From JBGZFC01 sp964346495 (GTDB lineage Bacteria > Bacteroidota > Bacteroidia > Bacteroidales > Dysgonomonadaceae): DNA of 24,605 nucleotides. Location: positions 1 to 24,605 of the forward strand of contig CAYFUW010000024.1 in NCBI GenBank assembly GCA_964346495.1. The letters run 5' to 3'. Below the pieces are notes generated by a model that did not search any database, was not told the DNA's origin, and was given only the letters and a program-made list of their open reading frames with translations. Of the stretch, positions 16,601 through 24,559 are shown piece by piece (the first letter of the stretch is position 1; each line of letters begins with the position of its first letter). The position numbers and the translations under genes were made by a program.

Positions 16601-17305
16601 CGGATTTGCGTGGCTAACAGATGTTACAAAAGCCTCCAAAGTCTGTCCCGAAAGCGTACGTCCCGCCTTATCGGTAATGGTTACGGAAATAATTAAAGGT
16701 GTGTCTTTTCCTGTTTCGGCAGCCACTTCCTGAATAGCAAAAATGGCAGCTTTAGCATTAAGCGTATCGAAAACGGTTTCTAAAAGCAACAAATCTACAC
16801 CACCTTCCACCAAAGCGAGAATTTGCTCTTTGTATGAAGCTTTCATATCGTCGAAAGTTACCGCACGATACATCGGATTCTCCACATCGGGACTCATGGA
16901 TGTGGTTTTGTTTGTCGGTCCGATAGAACCTGCAACGAAACGTGGTTTATCGGGTGTTTTTGCCGTAAACTCGTCGGCAACTTTGCGTGCCAATTTTGCG
17001 GCTGAAAGATTGATTTCCCGCACGTGCGATTGCATATCGTAATCCGCCATCGAAATACTTGTGGCGTTGAACGTGTTGGTTTCGATAATATCGGCACCTA
17101 CCGAAAGATATTGTCGGTGAATATCGGAAATAATTTCCGGTTGCGTAATGGAAAGCAAATCGTTGTTTCCTCTTTGCGGTTTTGCAACGTTTTTAAATTG
17201 CTCTCCACGAAATTGCTCTTCAGTAAGTTTATGTCGTTGTATTAATGTTCCCATCGCACCGTCGAGAATAAGGATGCGGCGGGATAATAGTTGTCGGATA
17301 TTCAT
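13622..17305 (-). CDS. metH: Cobalamin-dependent methionine synthase
   Basis: A 1227-residue four-module enzyme that transfers the methyl group of methyltetrahydrofolate to homocysteine through methylcobalamin. The homocysteine domain (about 1-325) carries zinc ligands Cys242 (GLNCSFGA) and Cys305/Cys306 (GGCCGT). The folate-binding domain (about 345-625) includes FVNIGERCNVAGSRKF and IDSSKWEVLEAGL. The cobalamin module (about 645-880) carries DVHDIGKN with the axial His755 and the GLSGLITPSLEEM loop. The C-terminal SAM-dependent reactivation domain (about 900-1227) includes IGVSLTENGVMYPNASVSG. Residue numbers are close to E. coli MetH (247/310/311/759), and all modules are complete. It lies 12 nt after the TPR gene, so no room remains for its own riboswitch. 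The cobalamin source is not visible here. Confidence 0.98.
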   Translation of the reverse strand: MNIRQLLSRRILILDGAMGTLIQRHKLTEEQFRGEQFKNVAKPQRGNNDLLSITQPEIISDIHRQYLSVGADIIETNTFNATSISMADYDMQSHVREINLSAAKLARKVADEFTAKTPDKPRFVAGSIGPTNKTTSMSPDVENPMYRAVTFDDMKASYKEQILALVEGGVDLLLLETVFDTLNAKAAIFAIQEVAAETGKDTPLIISVTITDKAGRTLSGQTLEAFVTSVSHANPLAIGLNCSFGARDMKPYLKELGRIAPFYVSAYPNAGLPNQLGEYDETPEKMASQIREFIDEELVNIIGGCCGTTPEHIALYTELIEGKKPRKPASKPEHLHLSGLEELKITPEINFVNIGERCNVAGSRKFLRLINEKNYDEALEIARKQVDDGAQVIDVNMDDGLLDGVQEMTNFLNLLASDPEVARVPIMIDSSKWEVLEAGLKCVQGKCIVNSISLKNGEEEFLKHARLIQSYGAAVIVMAFDEEGQATSYERRIEICQRAYNLLVEDGFDPKNIIFDPNILAIATGMEEHRNYAADFIKTVRWIKENLPYALVSGGVSNLSFSFRGNNYIREVMHSVFLYHAIQAGMDMVIVNPAESVLYEDIPIEERELVEDVIFNRHEHAEEKLTELAERLKNEKTPESEHAKAQEWRSLSLDERLSYALVKGIGDYLEEDIAEALTIYPRAVDVIDKPLMTGMNVVGDLFGSGKMFLPQVVKAARTMKKAVAILQPTIEAEKAAGESHKAGKIVLATVKGDVHDIGKNIVSIVLSCNNYEIIDLGVMVSAEKIIDTIREEKPDMVGLSGLITPSLEEMSIVAEEMQKAGFTIPLLIGGATTSKLHTALKIAPKYGLGTVLYVKDASQSPAAVANLLNPETSEKYIKTVRDEYQALREKSSEKSSELVSLSEARENGFKIDLNNFDAVKPKTMGRILLDDIKIEEIIPYINWKFFFHSWNLSPKFHTVTNVSMCGHCQAQWLAHFSEDERERAQEASKLYEDAVNMLKKFIDLDVDYIKAVFGFYEAYSENDTVFIDGKPFPMLRQQKKSDKNEYLCIADFIAPKSSGKRDFIGAFAVTGGAGSDYLIRKYENEGDEYSALLMKSLLDRLAEAATEWLHEKVRREYWAYASDEKLSVSEMFSVKYRGIRPAVGYPSIPDQSVNFALHEMLHSEEIGVSLTENGVMYPNASVSGFFIAHPESSYFAVGEISEEQLEDYATRKGEDSKDIRKFLLGNL

Positions 17306-17317
17306 TTATTAATGATT

Positions 17318-19540
17318 TTAATTTGTTTCCGTGTCAAACCGAATCTTATCTAAAATAATCGGGATAATTTCGATATTTACATTCGATTTTATCAGCTCTT
17401 CCCTATCTTCTGCAAGCATGGTTTTGAATGCCTCATAACTGCCGGCACTTTTAAGCGACAGAGCGTATAATTCAGTCGCCTCTTTAAGATTATCAAGACA
17501 AAGTGCCACATGTCCGGCATTTAAGTAGTCGTGTGCATTTGGTTTGTTTTCAATGATTTGTTGATAATAATTTTGTGCCAAATCAAACTTTTGCAACAAA
17601 AACGCAGTCCAGGCAATTGAACGCCACGCACGTGTATTGTTACTGTCAGAAAACTCAACCTTAAAATAGTAATTCAGAGCCTCTTCGTATTGCTTCAATT
17701 CCAAAAAACAGTGTCCAATATTGAGCTGGATATTCATATCGTCAGGTTTTAGTTGTTCTAATCGACGATAATATCGAAGTGCACTTTCAGGCTCTTTCAA
17801 AATACGATAACAGTGAGCGATACGACGTAGATTCCACAAATTGTTTTCGTCGATTAACTCCGCTTTAAGATACGCTTTAAGTGCTTCGGAAACATCGCCT
17901 GACATTTGGTAGCAATATCCTATCTTCTGACTGATTTCCACCTCATTGGGCTGCATCTTTTGAAGTAGCTGATATGCAGAAAGTGCCTCTTTGAAATTAT
18001 TTTTTTCGAAATAGTATAACGCAATTCTTTGCAAATTGTTCTGTTCTAACACAATCGGCTCAAACAGAGATAACTGATGATAATTCAAAGGCAGATTGAA
18101 AATATCGGTAAAGTCTGCCTTTCTTGAAAAAAGCTTGAAAAAGCGATACAAATCCTGCACATACTGCTTAGTGATAGTCTCTTCCTCGCGAAAACCGGTC
18201 AGCATCAACTCCTCTTTTTCCATTCTTTGCAACTCCGAACTTTCGGCGCTAAGTTGCGAAATCATCATTTTTCGATACTCTTCGGGCATAACCATCATGC
18301 TAAAACACATAGAGTATTTATCGGAATTGCACATCAGTTTCGTAGAAAAAAGAGTTTCGAGCAACACATCACGCTCTTTTTTATCGGAAAACATTTTTTT
18401 GAGCAACGAATGCTCTATATCAAAAGGCAAAAACCAATTGTTCATCTCGTTGAAAAACGGATATGTTTTAAGATTTGAAAAGGTTGAGTGAAACACATCG
18501 GCTCCGCCTAATTGCAGCTCTGAAAACTCTTGCAACTTATCTGCCAAACCCGATTCTTCTATAACTTTCTCCCACTCGGGATTTTTATCTTCCATTCCTG
18601 TTTCGCCAATCCACTCATCGAGATTAATTTTCTTCCCAATCATCGGGCTTAGCTTCATCATTTCGGGAATTAGCTCTTCGGTAAGTTTTTTTGTGATTTT
18701 TTCCGTTTCGTGAGCCTGAATAAACTGAATAATAGCGATTATCAAACGATTACTAAAAAGTCCATCGTCGGACAACAATTTTAGTCGATTTGCAATTTCG
18801 GGAAAATACTTCCATCGTTTTTCATATATCTGAAAAATCGGAATTATACCGATTATTGCTCGCATCGCGATTTGTGTCGATTCATTTTGACAAGCATCCA
18901 ACAAGAAAGCTATCTTTTTCTTATCAAAACGTTGCAAAACATTCATCGTTAAAGCTGAAATAAAGGCACATTTATCATTTTCAGACAACATGCTACTATT
19001 CATCAGCTTTTCATACGACGAAATCATATCATCATTTGCTCTGTTCGACACAAAAACGGAATAAAAAAGATTTTGCAGCACTTTTTCACGCTCGATATGT
19101 TTGCTGTTTGCTTTGTCCTCTTTTTCAGCAACTTCAGATAACAGATTGATAACAGTAAGAGAGTCTTTCAACTTTGTGATTGCCTCTAAATAGTCGTCAA
19201 CCAATAGAGAGTTTGACACACTCATTACTCTCTTTTTTTCATAATAATATTGCGAACTTATCTGCAATTGCTGAAACTCGATGGCATCGTCAGCCAAATT
19301 GTAAGCATCGCGGATAAATTTTGTGTATAACTCTTTTTGTTGCGGGTCGTTGTTCCCTTCGAGCATGTAGTGAATCATATATTTATAATTTGACTCCAAC
19401 TCTGTAAGTCGCTCGTTCAGAGACCAGTTTTGTTGCTCTTCGATTATTTTTCTAATACCATCGAAAGCACCTTTAAGCTCTCTGTTTTCAATAGAGTTAT
19501 ATATAATTTGATATTTTTGCTTTACTTGTCTGTTATTCAT
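17318..19540 (-). CDS. Large TPR-repeat protein of unknown function
   Basis: A 740-residue, mostly helical soluble protein without signal peptide or membrane helix. The first two thirds are helical and charged with no motif I recognise. The C-terminal third (about 500-705) holds about six tetratricopeptide repeats, seen in units such as QKIGYCYQMSGDVSEALKAY, RRIAHCYRILKEPESALRYY and LNIGHCFLELKQYEEALNYY. These fold as a scaffold for protein binding. It sits between the USP-like gene (3 nt gap) and metH (12 nt gap), so it is translated from the same message as both. The tight pairing with the USP-like protein suggests that those two act together; the client is unknown. Similar long TPR proteins occur in Bacteroidales as conserved hypotheticals. 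Confidence 0.88.
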   Translation of the reverse strand: MNNRQVKQKYQIIYNSIENRELKGAFDGIRKIIEEQQNWSLNERLTELESNYKYMIHYMLEGNNDPQQKELYTKFIRDAYNLADDAIEFQQLQISSQYYYEKKRVMSVSNSLLVDDYLEAITKLKDSLTVINLLSEVAEKEDKANSKHIEREKVLQNLFYSVFVSNRANDDMISSYEKLMNSSMLSENDKCAFISALTMNVLQRFDKKKIAFLLDACQNESTQIAMRAIIGIIPIFQIYEKRWKYFPEIANRLKLLSDDGLFSNRLIIAIIQFIQAHETEKITKKLTEELIPEMMKLSPMIGKKINLDEWIGETGMEDKNPEWEKVIEESGLADKLQEFSELQLGGADVFHSTFSNLKTYPFFNEMNNWFLPFDIEHSLLKKMFSDKKERDVLLETLFSTKLMCNSDKYSMCFSMMVMPEEYRKMMISQLSAESSELQRMEKEELMLTGFREEETITKQYVQDLYRFFKLFSRKADFTDIFNLPLNYHQLSLFEPIVLEQNNLQRIALYYFEKNNFKEALSAYQLLQKMQPNEVEISQKIGYCYQMSGDVSEALKAYLKAELIDENNLWNLRRIAHCYRILKEPESALRYYRRLEQLKPDDMNIQLNIGHCFLELKQYEEALNYYFKVEFSDSNNTRAWRSIAWTAFLLQKFDLAQNYYQQIIENKPNAHDYLNAGHVALCLDNLKEATELYALSLKSAGSYEAFKTMLAEDREELIKSNVNIEIIPIILDKIRFDTETN

Positions 19541-19543
19541 TTA

Positions 19544-20425
19544 TCAGTAATTTGTTTCTTCCTTTATTATGAGCGTTGAAGGCAAAATATTGCTCCATGG
19601 AATTGCCGACCCTATCAGTTTATCCCAGCTCACAACCCCGATAATAACCAGGCTTTGTTGAGAAATAAAATCGTGCTCAATTTTCTTTTGGTTATCCCAC
19701 AAAACTATGCGATTATCGGTTTTTTTGTTCATGTTTTGAAATAGTTTCTGAATTTTCTGGTCAGAATTAATAATTCCTATTGCATCCCAAATTGTTACTT
19801 TCACCTTTGGCGAACGAGCTACCTGAGACAAGTATGGAAAAATCGAAACATCGTCTTTATGAAGCAAAGGGGCGAAAACATTGGTTATGGTAGAAAAATT
19901 ATTCTCCACAAAAACACCCATATCAATTGGGCTATGTTTCAACAAAGAAGTTACACTCTTCAAACCGGAGCCTGCCGCAATAGCTGTATCATAATCGGGA
20001 TCACTTTCAAAAATAGACAGATATTTTTTCCATACGGTCGGTTCAAAAACCTGACTTCCAACACCCATTAAAATAAAGTTGCAGTCGTACTCTTCTGCAA
20101 CTGCCAAAATATCTGTTGCAAAATCACTCGATTCCTTTAATAGCGTACGCACTCCGATACTGTTTTTTTCACACTCTTCTATCAGGTCTCCAAACAACTC
20201 CGTTTTATACCTGATTAACTCATCATCACTTCTCTGAACATCATCATCTATCATGTTAAGTGCTACAATAGATGAGTTTTCGGGATTGGATTTCAAAATA
20301 TTGATAATAAGTTTACCCAAAACAACACCGGTTGTTGTTTTAGAAAAACAGATCAATGCTTTGAGTGGTTTTTTCAAGCTCTTATCTCCTTCTATTCTTT
20401 TTAATAAATATTCCGCAAAATCCAT
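19544..20425 (-). CDS. Tandem USP-like protein resembling an antiporter tail
   Basis: A 293-residue soluble protein with two alpha/beta halves. The first (about 20-145) has a universal-stress-protein pattern: an initial strand KALICFSKTTTG, then SIVALNMIDDD and NFILMGVGSQVF. The second (about 165-293) repeats it in weaker form (DMGVFVENNFSTITNVFAPLL, then LVIIGVVSWDKL). The canonical ATP-binding GxxGx9GS signature is not evident, so nucleotide binding is doubtful. The overall look is like the cytoplasmic tail of Bacteroidota CPA2-type sodium/proton antiporters, yet no transporter is encoded beside it. It starts 40 nt after the DUF4922 gene and ends 3 nt before the TPR gene. The role is unknown; a regulatory or sensor protein is an inference. 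Confidence 0.72.
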   Translation of the reverse strand: MDFAEYLLKRIEGDKSLKKPLKALICFSKTTTGVVLGKLIINILKSNPENSSIVALNMIDDDVQRSDDELIRYKTELFGDLIEECEKNSIGVRTLLKESSDFATDILAVAEEYDCNFILMGVGSQVFEPTVWKKYLSIFESDPDYDTAIAAGSGLKSVTSLLKHSPIDMGVFVENNFSTITNVFAPLLHKDDVSIFPYLSQVARSPKVKVTIWDAIGIINSDQKIQKLFQNMNKKTDNRIVLWDNQKKIEHDFISQQSLVIIGVVSWDKLIGSAIPWSNILPSTLIIKEETNY

Positions 20426-20465
20426 ACCATTGTTTTTTTAAGTGGAACAATACATCTAAAAAAAA

Positions 20466-21308
20466 TCACATTATCTGCATCGAAACCTGAGAAAAAATAT
20501 CTTCGATATCCTCTTTTGTGATTTTAATAAAATCTTCCTCACGCGATGCGATAATGAGTCCTGCCATATCGAGTGCTCCGGGACTTATAAGCATTTTCTG
20601 TTTTCCCTCATAAAAATATTGTCTCGGTCGATGAGCTTTTCGCGGGAAAACATGTACAACATACTTGTTGTTTTGGTTAAATGCAATAAGATTGAGCATA
20701 GGCTCGTCCTGATTTTCTTGTTTCTTTCGCAAGAAATGATAAACATCCTCGAAACACTCAGTAACTTCATGAGCAAACTCACTTTCAATAATAAAGCAAG
20801 AACGCAACTCGTTGTCGCCTTGCAATAATGCTTCTGTCTTCAACCCAGCTTGTAAATGAAAATGGTCGGGTGCCGAAGCTCCACATTTGGGACCATTGTA
20901 AAACACCACATAATTGGGCAGCAGTTCCGTTAAAGAAAGCACATCTCCTACTCTATTTCTAATTCTTTGTGGCACATGCGATTGTGAAGCAACAGTCAGA
21001 TGATTTCGCAAAATCGGATATGGGTTGGTAAGAATTGTATATTTTTCGAGAAATGAAATACCTGTTTGCTCTGACGGTCTGTTTCGTTCACAAAGGAAAC
21101 ATGGTCTCTTATTTATTTCATTTTCATCTATTTTAGTCGATGCAGAAACAATTCGTGCCGGATTGTATTGAACCTGCACCAATATTTCGTCACCCCAAGA
21201 AAAATTCTTTGTCTGCACTTTATCCAATTGTTCAATTGCAGAACTCATTAAGTCCCAACCTTTTTGTTGCGACACAAACAAATGCTCTATTTCTTTCTGT
21301 AAATCCAA
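20466..21308 (-). CDS. DUF4922 protein, HIT/GalT-like phosphorylase fold
   Basis: A 280-residue cytosolic protein of the Bacteroidota DUF4922 type, related to the HIT superfamily that includes GDP-hexose phosphorylases and ATP adenylyltransferases. The visible signature is APDHFHLQAG with His149-x-His151-x-Gln153, the catalytic HxHxQ pattern of nucleotide-transferring members. Upstream are a possible metal-binding PCFLCE (Cys70, Cys73) and the conserved LTNPYPILRNHLTV (93-106) that resembles the nucleotide-binding region of the family. The substrate is not known; a nucleoside-diphosphate or dinucleoside polyphosphate phosphorylase or transferase is likely. It is the first gene of the long minus-strand run that ends with metH and ltaE, with a probable promoter 23 nt upstream. 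Confidence 0.82.
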   Translation of the reverse strand: MDLQKEIEHLFVSQQKGWDLMSSAIEQLDKVQTKNFSWGDEILVQVQYNPARIVSASTKIDENEINKRPCFLCERNRPSEQTGISFLEKYTILTNPYPILRNHLTVASQSHVPQRIRNRVGDVLSLTELLPNYVVFYNGPKCGASAPDHFHLQAGLKTEALLQGDNELRSCFIIESEFAHEVTECFEDVYHFLRKKQENQDEPMLNLIAFNQNNKYVVHVFPRKAHRPRQYFYEGKQKMLISPGALDMAGLIIASREEDFIKITKEDIEDIFSQVSMQIM

Positions 21309-21330
21309 ATTTATAACTATTTACTTTAGA

Positions 21331-21338
21331 CAAAGATA
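21331..21338 (-). promoter_or_regulatory. Probable -7 element for the DUF4922-metH run
   Basis: On the minus strand this reads TATCTTTG, an exact TAnnTTTG match, 23 nt upstream of the DUF4922 start. A convincing -33 TTTG at the right spacing is not seen. With the metG promoter it makes this 216-bp gap a divergent control region. Confidence 0.45.
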
Positions 21339-21466
21339 AGCATTATTGCACAATCTAATGTAACTATTTGTAATAAATTGGCTTTAATTAGCGACAAAAA
21401 TTAGTCTAAATAGCCACTTTCATACTATTATTTTAATACGATTAATCCTAAAACAGCTATTTTTTG

Positions 21467-21475
21467 TATCTTTGC
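21467..21475 (+). promoter_or_regulatory. Probable metG promoter (-7 element)
   Basis: TATCTTTGC is an exact Bacteroidota -7 match 50 nt upstream of the metG ATG. The -33 region is degenerate. A purine-rich AGAAGGA at 21511-21517, 7 nt before the ATG at 21525, is an unusually good ribosome binding site for this genome and decides the start. Confidence 0.6.
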
Positions 21476-21524
21476 AACTTAAAATTGAATTTTAGAACCA
21501 ATCAAATAAAAGAAGGAATTGAAT

Positions 21525-23567
21525 ATGTCAAAACAATTTAAACGAACCCTTATTACATCGGCACTTCCATATGCCAATGGTCCGGTACATATTGGTCACT
21601 TAGCCGGAGTTTACGTTCCGGCTGATATTTATGCCAGATATTTACGTCTTAAAGGTGAGGAAGTGATTTTTATCGGCGGTAGTGACGAACACGGTGTTCC
21701 AATCACTATAAAAGCCAGAAAAGAGAATGTTTCACCTCAAGATATCGTGGACAGATACCATAAGTTAATAAAAGAGTCGTTCGAAGAGTTTGGCATTTCG
21801 TTCGATATATATTCTCGTACAACTTCGGATATTCATTATAAAACCGCATCCGATTTTTTCAGAAAACTTTACGACAAAGGTGAATTTATTGAACAAGAAT
21901 CGGAACAGTATTACGACGAAGAAGCAAAACAATTTCTTGCAGACAGATATATCACGGGAACGTGTCCGCATTGTCAAAATCCAAACGCTTACGGCGACCA
22001 ATGCGAGCAATGCGGCACATCTTTGAATGCAACCGATTTGATTGATCCGAAATCCACCCTTAGCGGCAATGTTCCGGTAATGAAAAAAACCAAACATTGG
22101 TACTTACCACTTCAGAATCATGAACCGTGGTTGCGGAAATGGATTTTGGAAGATCATAAAGAGTGGAAAACAAATGTTTACGGGCAGTGCAAATCGTGGT
22201 TAGACCTTGGATTGCAACCACGTGCGGTAAGTCGTGATTTGGATTGGGGCGTACCTGTTCCTGTTGAAGGTGCCGAAGGCAAAGTACTTTATGTTTGGTT
22301 TGATGCACCTATCGGATATATCTCCAACACAATAGAGAAATATCCCGACACATGGGAAACTTGGTGGAAAAGCGAAGATACAAAGATGGTTCACTTTATA
22401 GGAAAAGACAATATCGTTTTCCACTGCATAGTTTTCCCGTCGATGCTAAAAGCCGAAGGCTCATATATTTTGCCGGAAAACGTTCCTGCCAACGAGTTTT
22501 TAAATTTGGAAGGCGATAAGATTTCCACGTCAAAAAACTGGGCAGTTTGGCTACACGAATATCTGGAAGAGTTCCCGGGCAAACAAGATATTTTGCGATA
22601 CGTACTCACAGCAAATGCTCCCGAAACTAAAGACAACGATTTTACATGGCGCGATTTCCAGGCACGCAACAACAACGAGTTGGTGGCTATTTTAGGAAAC
22701 TTCATCAATCGTGCTATGGTTCTGACACAAAAGTATTTTGACAACAAAGTTCCTGCACTCGGCGAATTAACCGAATACGACAAGCAAATGTTGGAAGAGT
22801 TATCAGGCACAAAACAGACTATCGAACATAGCTTAGACAACTATCGTTTCCGCGAAGCGTTGAGAGAAGCTATGAATTTGGCACGTCTCGGAAATAAATA
22901 TCTTGCTGATACAGAGCCCTGGAAAACTGCCAAAACCGATATGTCACGCACAGCAACAATACTAAATCTATCGTTACAGATTGTGGCTAACTTGGCTATA
23001 GCATTTGAACCGTTCTTACCTTTCACAACTAAAAAGATACGTAGCTTCATCCGTTTTGAAAATCTGAATTGGAACGATTTAGGCAGATACGACTTCATGG
23101 CTGAAGGACATCAATTGGGCGAATCTGAATTACTGTTCGAAAAAATTGAAGACGAAACCATTGATAAACAGATAGAGAAACTCCACAACACTAAAAAGGC
23201 AAACGAAGAAACAGAATACAAAGCTGCGCCAATAAAAGAGAATATCGCTTTCGAAGATTTCACAAAACTCGACATAAGGGTAGGTACAGTTTTAGAGTGC
23301 GAGAAAGTTCCAAAAACCGACAAACTGCTTCGTTTCTTGCTCGATGATGGCTTGGAAAAACGAACTATCTTATCGGGAATTGCACAATTTTACGAAAATC
23401 CGCAAGAATTGGTTGGCACACAGGTTTGCTTCATTGCAAATTTGGAGCCGAGAAAAATGCGTGGCATCGTGAGTGAAGGAATGATACTTTCGGCACAAGA
23501 TTTCGATGGCTCACTTTCAGTTATACGCACATCGAAAGATGTAAAACCTGGTAGCCAGGTTAGCTAA
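21525..23567 (+). CDS. metG: Methionyl-tRNA synthetase with C-terminal tRNA-binding domain
   Basis: A 680-residue class I aminoacyl-tRNA synthetase that charges tRNA-Met. I chose ATG at 21525 over the in-frame TTG at 21519 because AGAAGGA lies at correct spacing and MSKQFKRTLITSALPYANG is a natural opening. The ATP motif HIGH is at 22-25 and the KMSKS-type loop is KISTSKN (332-338). A zinc-binding knuckle has four cysteines (147, 150, 160, 163: CPHC...CEQCG), the E. coli-like long form. The anticodon-binding helical domain spans about 385-540. The C-terminal EMAP/Trbp111-like domain starts near FEDFTKLDIRVGTVLE (about 572) and runs to the end. The protein is complete and should be essential. 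No T-box or other leader element is recognised. Confidence 0.97.
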   Translation: MSKQFKRTLITSALPYANGPVHIGHLAGVYVPADIYARYLRLKGEEVIFIGGSDEHGVPITIKARKENVSPQDIVDRYHKLIKESFEEFGISFDIYSRTTSDIHYKTASDFFRKLYDKGEFIEQESEQYYDEEAKQFLADRYITGTCPHCQNPNAYGDQCEQCGTSLNATDLIDPKSTLSGNVPVMKKTKHWYLPLQNHEPWLRKWILEDHKEWKTNVYGQCKSWLDLGLQPRAVSRDLDWGVPVPVEGAEGKVLYVWFDAPIGYISNTIEKYPDTWETWWKSEDTKMVHFIGKDNIVFHCIVFPSMLKAEGSYILPENVPANEFLNLEGDKISTSKNWAVWLHEYLEEFPGKQDILRYVLTANAPETKDNDFTWRDFQARNNNELVAILGNFINRAMVLTQKYFDNKVPALGELTEYDKQMLEELSGTKQTIEHSLDNYRFREALREAMNLARLGNKYLADTEPWKTAKTDMSRTATILNLSLQIVANLAIAFEPFLPFTTKKIRSFIRFENLNWNDLGRYDFMAEGHQLGESELLFEKIEDETIDKQIEKLHNTKKANEETEYKAAPIKENIAFEDFTKLDIRVGTVLECEKVPKTDKLLRFLLDDGLEKRTILSGIAQFYENPQELVGTQVCFIANLEPRKMRGIVSEGMILSAQDFDGSLSVIRTSKDVKPGSQVS

Positions 23568-23687
23568 TTATAGAAAAAATCAGGCTTTTTATATTTTTTA
23601 ACTAAAGCAGATGCAACTTTTTTTCCATTTGCACATCTAATGTTGTGTAATGTTTATGAATGGGACAAATAATTAAAAACAATTATT

Positions 23688-24287
23688 ATGAAAAAATTTG
23701 CATTAATTTTTCTAGCTTTAGCTTTAAGCATTTGTGCATTTCCACAGAAAAGGACAAAAAGCCTTTTCGGTTGGTATCTACAGAAAGATGCTCCTACAAA
23801 ACTGGATGAGGTAAAAATAAACCTGGGAAGTACTATTTTCGGTTTATATCCTGAAATTTCGTACGAACGAATTTTAAATGAAGATTTTAGTATTGGTACT
23901 GCTGCCGGAATATCATTGGATATGACTAGCAACAATTATCCCACAAACTTTAGTATCATCCCTTATGCAAGATGGTTTTTTGGAGGCAGTGCAAACAACT
24001 TACAAAAATATGGAGCAGGATTTTTCATTGAAGCCAACGCTGCTATTGCAGCTATAAATGAATCAGTTGAAGGTAGCATTTACTACAACAGCTGTGTTGC
24101 TGACCCCGATTATGTTTATGAATCTTCCAACAAAAATATTTTTGGTGCAGGATTGGGCTTGGGTATTGGTTGGAAGTATTTGAGCAAAAACAATTGGATA
24201 GGCGAATTTATGTTTGGCATTGGACGTGATTTTGTAAATGACGGAGGTTACGTAAGGAGCGGAATTACTATTGGCAGACGTTTTTAA
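23688..24287 (+). CDS. Small secreted or outer-membrane beta-barrel protein, first tandem copy
   Basis: A 199-residue protein with a signal peptide (about 1-20, ALIFLALALSICAFPQ). The mature part begins KRTKSLFGWYLQKDAPTKL and then alternates hydrophobic and polar residues as in small barrels (GLYPEISYERIL, FSIIPYARWFFGG, GAGLGLGIGWKYL). It ends SGITIGRRF, with the terminal Phe expected of an outer-membrane barrel. No named domain is recognised. Its closest relative here is the truncated copy starting at 24380, so the two arose by tandem duplication, including part of the upstream sequence. The gap after metG (23568-23687) shows no clear promoter or perfect terminator; an imperfect AGATG/CATCT hairpin lies at 23609-23638. 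Confidence 0.8.
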   Translation: MKKFALIFLALALSICAFPQKRTKSLFGWYLQKDAPTKLDEVKINLGSTIFGLYPEISYERILNEDFSIGTAAGISLDMTSNNYPTNFSIIPYARWFFGGSANNLQKYGAGFFIEANAAIAAINESVEGSIYYNSCVADPDYVYESSNKNIFGAGLGLGIGWKYLSKNNWIGEFMFGIGRDFVNDGGYVRSGITIGRRF

Positions 24288-24379
24288 AAATAATCCTTCA
24301 TATCTTTTTTCACCTATACACATCTAATTTTATTATATAAAAACAACGGATTAAATAACTAATTAAAAAAACAATCATT

Positions 24380-24559
24380 ATGAAAAAAACGACAATCATT
24401 TTTCTAGCTTTAGCTTTAAGCTTTTGCGCATTTTCACAAAAAAGAACTAAAAGCCTTTTCGGTTGGCATTTACAGAAAGATGCTCCAACAAAGCTGAATG
24501 AAGTAAAATTAAACTTGGGAACTACAATTTTCAGTTTGTATCCTGAAATTTCGGCTTAA
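24380..24559 (+). pseudogene. Truncated second copy of the small barrel gene
   Basis: The frame opens MKKTTIIFLALALSFCAF and follows the first copy almost residue for residue (KSLFGWHLQKDAPTKLNEVK, then YPEIS) up to residue 58. It then meets Ala and TAA, where the first copy continues YERILNED. The break falls exactly where the 53-bp inverted repeat begins (24553). The remaining 59 residues hold only the signal peptide and about 38 mature residues. Either an insertion or rearrangement has cut the gene, or the contig end is misjoined and the genomic copy is intact. Confidence 0.85.

Noticed and set aside
17306..17317. SAM or cobalamin riboswitch controlling metH
   Set aside because: Only 12 nt separate metH from the preceding gene, and no riboswitch core was recognised in the 21309-21524 gap upstream of the run.
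21519..21524. TTG start for metG
   Set aside because: ATG at 21525 has AGAAGGA at proper spacing; TTG would sit only 1-2 nt from it.
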